From positions 71,064,479-71,128,478 of the forward strand of contig CM033712.1 in assembly GCA_019671005.1 (NCBI GenBank): 64,000 nt of DNA, in the 5' to 3' direction. The number at the start of each line of letters is the position of its first letter. Positions within the stretch are counted from its first letter, which is position 1. A program made the translations under genes and the position numbers. Shown piece after piece: positions 57,278-64,000 of this stretch. The stretch comes from Hibiscus mutabilis. Taxonomy: Eukaryota; Streptophyta; Magnoliopsida; Malvales; Malvaceae. The notes beneath the pieces were generated by a model. That model worked only from the letters and a program-made list of their open reading frames with translations. It was not told the DNA's origin and searched no databases.

Positions 57278-60200
57278 GTTCTTCCGTTGATTTAATTTCC
57301 CTTTTCTCACCTGCTTCAACAACAAAATTCTGGGTTTTTCCAGTACTAAATTTTCCAGCCAACCAAACAAACATTAACAAAAAAACAAATGTCAACCAAT
57401 TATGACATAAAAACAATACCTTTCGGAGAGGAAAGCACATACTAAACAAAGAAGTATTTGATTTGACCATCACCCATGGTTTAGGAAGTCAATAACAGGG
57501 GGAGGGGGGAAGAACTTGTGTTTGCATGTTTGGGTAAAAGGAAAAAGGAAAAACAAGGAAAGAAGACAAGAGGAAATTAGGGAAAAAAATAGAAAGGAAG
57601 GGATTGAAAGAATTGAAGCATGAATGCCGGGGGAAGTTAATGAGTTTTGTCTGGTCCTTAATTAAATTCCCTCCTCTTTATTAGTTTTCTACTTTTGGAT
57701 GTTTCTTTCCTTTATTACATGCCAATCAAACCATACCAACTAACTTAACTGTCTATATCACTCCTTTTGTTTAGTGTGTTTCTCAGTTTTGCTCCCACGG
57801 CTGAGGTGTTGGATTAAGTGCTTAGATTCGAGTCTTGTTATTTTTAGATATTGTAAAATTTTTAATTTAAATTTATATGTTTAAATGTAGATTATGTTTA
57901 AAGTAAATTATTATTTAAATTAAAATACATGTCAATTGATTATCATCTATCTATAATTTAAAATAAAAAAATTTTTAAAAAAAAATTAATTGAAAATTTG
58001 CTTAGGTGGTCAAAAAAACATTTTATATGGTTTAAATTTTAACAAGGAAATATAATATCTTACTATTTAATAAAATAAAAATATTTGCATTAACAAAACA
58101 TTGTGATGGTTTGCTAGGTGGTCGGAAAAACAATAAAATGGTATGACTGAGGTTTTTTTATATACCAATGAAAATAATCTATAGATTAAATTATGGAAAA
58201 AACGTCATGACGCATTTAATTATACAATAATCCTTCTAGATACTAGAATTTAAGGATTATAAATAATTTAAAACATCGGTGTAAAGAATACAAGTTAAAA
58301 AAAAAAAAAGATAATTTTTTCGAGTTTAGAAAGAGAGAACGGTTTTGGAAAAAAAAACATTATTTATTAATTGCGTTTCCTTGCACTAAATAATTTTTTA
58401 CCAACTTTATTAAATTATATATTGTCAATTAATTCAAGTTTAATAACTAACTATAAATTATCCCATGCTTATATTAACTAGAAACAATTGAATTCATGAA
58501 AAAATAATGATGTTTATTTTAAGATATTATTTTTTCAAAAAAATTTTAGGCACCTAAAAAAAAAAGTGTATTTTTAAAAAAGATTAATTTAAAAAATATA
58601 AATGGATATTATATTATAATTACTTTACCATTATTTAAAAAAACTATAAACAGCTTACAAATTTATATTATATATTAAGCATGTGTATTTTTTTTGTTGG
58701 AGAAAATACGTTAACAATGTGTATTCAATTTGTTTTGGTGTTAAATGATATTTATATTCTATAATGGTGTGTGATGTTGAACATGAACACCTCAAATGAA
58801 AAGGACTAACCTTATAGTCAATTTTTCACCAAAGCACAACCATTTTTCAGCTTTTTTCCCCTTTGCTAACGGTATGGTATCTTTTGCCCCGTATTTTTAA
58901 AATAATCCCCGAAAATGACCTCAAGCTCCCTCAAAGGAATGTGTGATATATTGGCCAATTCCTTGGAGGTATTTTGGTCATATAGGAAGGGCTGCCATGG
59001 AGCCAAGAGCCTGAGCCCTGGTCCAGGCTTTGCAGTACAATGTTCTTGTCCTTTCTCTTGTCCCGGGACAGGTACAAACAGTGTACAGGGATAAATAAAA
59101 TGTCCGTTTCTGTCTTCTTCTTCTCATGGAGTATCATTGGCTTTGAGTTTCAAACTTGCTCTTTGCCTTTACCCTTTGGATTATCATTAAATACCCAACC
59201 TTTCTTTCATCACTTCCAGCTTCGGCTACCATTCTTTCTCCGGCATTGAATCATAATCATGGCACAAAGGCTACTTCCTTCCTTCTTGTTCTAATTTCTC
59301 TCTCTCTCTCTCCTATTGTTCAAAGTTCCCATTCTTCTGGTGTATGTAATATTGAAAGAAAGAAAAAAAAACTCTAGGCCTCCAATGCCATTGAAACTGC
59401 TGCTGTTTTTAAAAGATTAAAATTTTTTCTCAGGCTCCATTTCAAATAATAATACATCATTTAGATTTTTTTTAGGATTTTATTTTTTAACACGTGGCAT
59501 GTTCTTATTGGATCAAATGACGTTTTTATAAAATAAAAATAAAATATCAATGAGAGAACAAATAAGATAAAAAAAATAATACAAAAATAATCAAGAATAA
59601 AATAATAATACATGGACTAACTAAGAAAAATAAATATAAAGAGAGAATAAAGTGAGAATTAGATTAAATTACGTAAAGTAAAGAAATATTAAACCTTAAA
59701 TAATAGAGTTCAATGTCTAAAGGAGCTCTTATTTTATCAATATATATATAGTTTCCTTGATCTTTAAGGTACTATACCTAGATAGATTTTTCTTCTCAGC
59801 ATATTTGAATTCAAACACTTGATGTTAAACTGTTCCATGTATGGGTTTTCAAACTTTACATTCATCTTTGAGACATAGAATTCAACCGTTGATATGCCGT
59901 CCACCGTTTTTGTTTGTCTTGACAATTTTCGATATCAGCCACCACCATCATTCTTCCATGACAAGATTTGTCTCTAGAGGTCACAGACCCTTTGCTTCCC
60001 ACGGTTCTTCTTATTGCTGATTTACACCTCAACGAAAACAAATCTCCAAAACAAAAGAAGAGAACAATAATTCTCGCAAACCCAGCAATTAATCCATCTT
60101 AGATTTGGTAACAAGTGTTTAGCGACTAAGCACTGATTTTCTTTGTTTCTATGGTAAAAAGATTACTTACATCTGCTACTTTATTTGTTTATATTTACAT

Positions 60201-61062
60201 GTTTTAATTCAATCAAAGATGGACTTGATCTAAGAAACCTATGATATAATTTTTTTATCGAATTTCTAATTTATTTAATGATTTTTGGTACATATCGATT
60301 TATTCTTTGTTCATTTATTTGTATTTTGTTGATTTAGGGTTATCAAATATCATCATTGGCTGGAACATATGCAACGGAGATTTTGGTTTTGGTACATTAT
60401 TTCTTTCATTTTGTATCCAAGGCTTCTTCTCTAAAACATTTATCATGTTTCCCTTTTATCTTTCAAGATTTATGTAATCTAAATGCTCAAATAAAGGACG
60501 AGTCTATCATTTTAAATTGGATCAAATAAAAGATTATATCATGTACATGTAAGATTTATTGCCCTAAATATCTTTAAATTATAGTTTAGATTATCAATTG
60601 GTTGCAAACATTCCAATTAATTAAAATAACAATATTTATTAAATAATTAAAATAGATAAATTGTTTTATAAATTCAAATTTTTTATTAAAAAGTATTCTA
60701 AATTTCAAAATTAAATGGTAAAAAAGAGAATTTTATAATTTCCAAATATAGTAAACCTTTGCTATTTATAATATCAAAATTTCTTTTAAATTCTGGATAG
60801 ATTTCGGGTCCAATGGGGTGGGAGACTTACCCTAAAAAACTAATCTTTATTTCAACACATTTTACTTCCTACAAAATCAAAGAACAAAAAGTCCAAAAAA
60901 ATTCCAAACCCCTCCCCAGCATTTCCCAATGTTGAAAAACGTATCAAGAGATCAAATTAATTGCAAAATAATTTTTTTTTTTCTTCAATGAAATAACAAT
61001 CAATGTACAAGTACCAAAGATTTAGTTTTACATGTGTTTGTTAGGGGCTATAGTGATTCTCT
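57278..61062. other. Intergenic, mostly AT-rich
   Basis: The promoter side of the DUF4378 gene is near 57278-57700. The rest is AT-rich without supported genes. At 59256-59360 a short + strand stretch reads like a secretory leader (KATSFLLVLISLSLSPIVQS) but stops soon after, so it is at best a fragment. Confidence 0.45.
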
Positions 61063-63569
61063 TCATCTTTCTGATGTACCGTGTTTGACGATGTCTGTTT
61101 CCGAATCCCAGTGAAATGGTTTGCCGACTCCCGATGCTTTGCAAGAGCTTGAAGATGAATGAATTGAAGAAGTTTGCGAGAGATTTCTACCTTCAGGTTG
61201 TTGGTAGTAATGCATTAACTTCAGAACATAAGCATCATCATGCAAGTGGAACGGCGTACTGCCAAAATGATGAAACAATAAGAAAAGATGAGACTGCCAT
61301 GGTAAAAATCAAAATTAAAAACAAAAAAATAAAAAAAGAAATGTTATATATTTTCCATGGTACAATGAAATATACTTGCCTGTTAAAGTCTAGGTGTACC
61401 AGTTGCATATCCTCAGAAATCTCAATCTCAACAGTGGCATGTGGGCTAGTCTGTAAATGGAGGAGAAAGTAAATGAGTAGTGCTGAAATTAATAACAAAC
61501 CTGAAAACAAATTCTCTCAACACATATACACAAACCAAAGCAGGCCCGTTATTTTTAAAGTAAACAAAGATACAAGAACTGTATACCAGTTGCAAAGATA
61601 GAAATACTCATACTTGAACCAATATAAATGGCAAGGTAAATCCTTCTTTAGGAGCTGTATTGTTCTTGGGCATCTGCTGGTTCAGTCTGATTATGTTCTG
61701 GAGACCTGCAATCTTTTTTATTTTTTCATAGACATTTTAGGCATGAGATGTAGCTGATAAACCCACTTTGAAGAACAAACCACAATGAGAGGGGGGAAAA
61801 TCATTTATGCACTGTCGTAAATGGCTAACGAGTCATGTGTATAGTTCTGTTTTTCTCTCTCTCTAACACTAGGCACAAGCAGGTCTTCTATAAATACCAA
61901 CATGTCTGTCTAAAAAAAAGCTTACCTGTTCTTCTAAATCTTTCAAATAAGCTGCTTTCCGTGAGACCCTTGTCATTAGTTGAGCATGCATTGCCTACAG
62001 GCATTAAGAAAACAGTCATTACCATCTGATTTGTAGAATAATCTTCCTCCTGTGAATTCACGTGTCCATGGTGACGTGTGTGAGTTCTATCAAAAAATGT
62101 TGTTACATTCAATAGCTCAGAAGATTATCAACCTTAAGTTCTTCGAAATCCTTCGTTTGTGTAGGAGAAAGTCCCTTCCACCTGATTTCTTTCTTCTCCC
62201 TCGTAATGATATCCATTGCCATAAGTACATTTAATGCATCATACACCCGTCGCCGAACATTCTTCTCATGGAACTGAAAATCCCAAAATGCTCATTTGTT
62301 TTTGCAAAACATTTAAGAGGCAAGCATCAGATGATTAAAGAATAAGAACTTAAAATTCATAGGAACTAAACCTCATCCATAGATCCTGCTGTATTAATCT
62401 GAGCGGTGGTGAACTCTTCTATAATTTCGTCTGCAACCTGAGAGTCATAAACAACTCAACTTGTGAGATTCATGCTTGGTTTAGGAAAGATACAACATGA
62501 GATACTCTAAAAATGGAAAACATCTTCAGCAAAGAAACTGGTAAGACTGCATACTCCACTATTCTAGAGCATTATAACAATTTCTCGAGTGATATATTAC
62601 TTGAAAGATGTAATTCCAGTTTTAAGAATGCAACATGGAACCATATATATTCATGTTTATAAGAAAACTATAGTATATATAATTTAAGCATATTTAAAGA
62701 CATGGGACATATAATTGTAATTTTGTAAAAATATATTTGATTTACTACACTTTCAACAAAATTCTAATTTTGAGTTGTTATATCTATCATTCACATTTAC
62801 AAAATCTCAAAACTACTAACCTCAAATAAACTTGAAGAGAAAACATATACTACCAAAAATTTAAATAAATTTACCTCATGACTTCCTTCTGAGGTCATAC
62901 AAACTTATTCACCTAAACAAATATTAGTACAAAAACACACCTCAGCATATGTGGTGCTCCCCTTACTCTCCAACTTCTTGCAAACTGATAAAAATCATTC
63001 AAGTCAATCAAGACGAACATGGAATCCAAAATAAGCCATCAGTGGTTCCAGCAAAAATTAATGACGTACACAAATTGACCTCTAAAACTAATTTGAGAGA
63101 AACAAAAGGTAACATACCAAGATTTCTTATATTTCTCAAGGAACGTATAAAGAATTTGAGATATATTTAAAAATATCAAGGAAAATAGATTAATTTCATA
63201 TATAAAAATCACTAACCCATGACACTGAACTGGCGCAGCCCCCCACCAGGCATTCTTGATACCTTCTTCTTCGGTGTACTGGTCATTTAGAAGGAAAATA
63301 AACATAAGAAATAGAATATCACTCACTGGTTCAAGTTCTTACATATATAGTTACTAAAACAGATATAACAAAAAACGATTAAAGCGAGAGCAAAGCAAGA
63401 AAAATAATTAAAATGTAAATGTAAATCACCCTTCAACAAGACCAGCAGTCGCATTCTTTTGCTTGGCTGCTGATTGATTCATCCTATGAGAAGTTGAAAC
63501 ATTTGTTGGAGTAGCAACCGGACTCTGCTCACCATAAGTACTATCTTCTAAATGCATGTCCTCCATCAT
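61063..63569 (-). CDS. DPA: E2F dimerisation partner DPA
   Basis: DP proteins pair with E2F factors to control S-phase genes. Nine minus-strand exons: 63430-63569, 63217-63278, 62941-62984, 62372-62437, 62133-62273, 61926-61994, 61614-61712, 61380-61450 and 61063-61258. They sum to 888 bases, a clean 295-residue frame (Arabidopsis DPA is about the same size). The DNA-binding domain runs from GLRQFSVMVCKKLESKG through YAEVADEIIEEF to NVRRRVYDALNVLMAMDII and KKEIRWKGL (about residues 58-150). A dimerisation coil follows (AAYLKDLEEQ). The marked-box-like region is FTLPFILVQTSPHATVEIEI, then EDMQLVHLDFNSTPFHLHDD, and the Ser-rich tail is HSSSSSCKASG. The last intron has a GC donor (AG|GCAAGT). 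A 5'-leader intron is likely, with donor at 63930. Confidence 0.94.
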
Positions 63570-63582
63570 ATTCACTCACTAA

Positions 63583-63930
63583 TTGTTACCACAAAACAAA
63601 TCTAACCCAAAATTATCAAAGCAAATACAAATCAATCAAAGCAAGAATCGGCTAAAAACAACAACTTTGTGCTAACACTCTGATTGTAATATTTCAGAAT
63701 CCAATGCTCACATTTTTAACTCAGTCTATGGCTATATGCCAATGATGAAACCTTGCACAATTTTTAGATTCTCTAGATTAACATCAAACAAAATTTGTGA
63801 AATTAAAATTACCCATATAATACTTATTCACATTACTTCAACCTAAAACAACCCTAACATTGTATATATATATAAAAATTAAACTTAATTAAAAATTTAA
63901 AGGAAATCGAAAGAACGAAAGATACGAACC
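63583..63930 (-). other. Probable 5'-leader intron of DPA
   Basis: On the minus strand ACTCCTCAG|GTTCGTATC (donor at 63930) and ACAATTAG|TGAGTG (acceptor near 63583) bracket an AT-rich stretch just before the ATG. The leader exon would continue to about 64000. Confidence 0.45.
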
Positions 63931-64000
63931 TGAGGAGTAATCAGTGAATGAAGATTAAAAGCAGAGAAAAACCCTAAAAAAATAAACGTTGAGCTTTTGA

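Noticed and set aside
59156..59377. Secretory-leader-like peptide
   Set aside because: It stops after about 40 residues with no following exon recognised; kept only as a note.

Overview
This is a plant nuclear DNA window, from a eudicot and probably from the mallow order (a Gossypium-like genome). The case rests on GT-AG introns, a type-2 plant metallothionein, laccases, a GRAS factor, an alpha-expansin, plant MITEs, a Mutator-like element and an Athila/Tat-type retrotransposon; the order-level placement is inference. Most real genes are spliced, so their coordinates were built exon by exon from splice sites and family conservation.

Layout. 1-5955: 3' part of a decayed Ty3/gypsy retrotransposon on the + strand (protease, reverse transcriptase, RNase H, integrase, a small trailing ORF, hairpin repeats, polypurine tract, 3' LTR). 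It abuts a 5'-truncated laccase pseudogene (5962-7193, +). 7685-10386: decayed DHHC S-acyltransferase pseudogene (+). 10771-11203: unrecognised two-exon small gene. 11704-13930: six-exon laccase (-) with one frameshift. 14-20.7 kb: AT-rich intergenic DNA with a hAT-type MITE. 20.77-22.64 kb: HAD-family phosphatase gene (+) with a premature stop. 24.35-26.39 kb: GRAS transcription factor (-) with small frameshifts. About 26.9-39.0 kb: a roughly 12 kb Mutator-like element with long inverted ends; it holds a 4.65 kb tandem duplication carrying broken plant-mobile-domain genes and transposase remnants, plus two kinds of nested MITE. 39-46.3 kb: AT-rich DNA with two small Mutator-type elements, a foldback element and a local duplication.

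The right part is gene-dense: broken alpha-expansin (46.4-47.3 kb, +), tRNA-Lys(UUU) (-), an ABC ATPase lacking its catalytic middle (48.8-50.5 kb, -), head-to-head with an intact TRAPPC4 gene (50.8-52.4 kb, +), metallothionein 2 (53.2-53.7 kb, -), a DUF4378/TRM-like gene (54.5-57.3 kb, -) and the cell-cycle factor DPA (61.1-63.6 kb, -). From memory, expansin EXPA9, ABCI20, TRS23, MT2B, a DUF4378 gene and DPA lie in this same order on Arabidopsis chromosome 5 (AT5G02260 to AT5G02470), so this is probably a conserved gene block inflated by transposons.

The most unusual feature is the 12 kb Mutator-like element. It carries about ten copies of a roughly 28 bp imperfect palindrome (arms like GACCTCGCGTTTT / AAAACGTGAGGTC), three of them at matching places in each inverted end. 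A second theme is that several otherwise complete genes are broken only by single missing bases, mostly inside homopolymer runs. That pattern looks more like assembly error than gene death.
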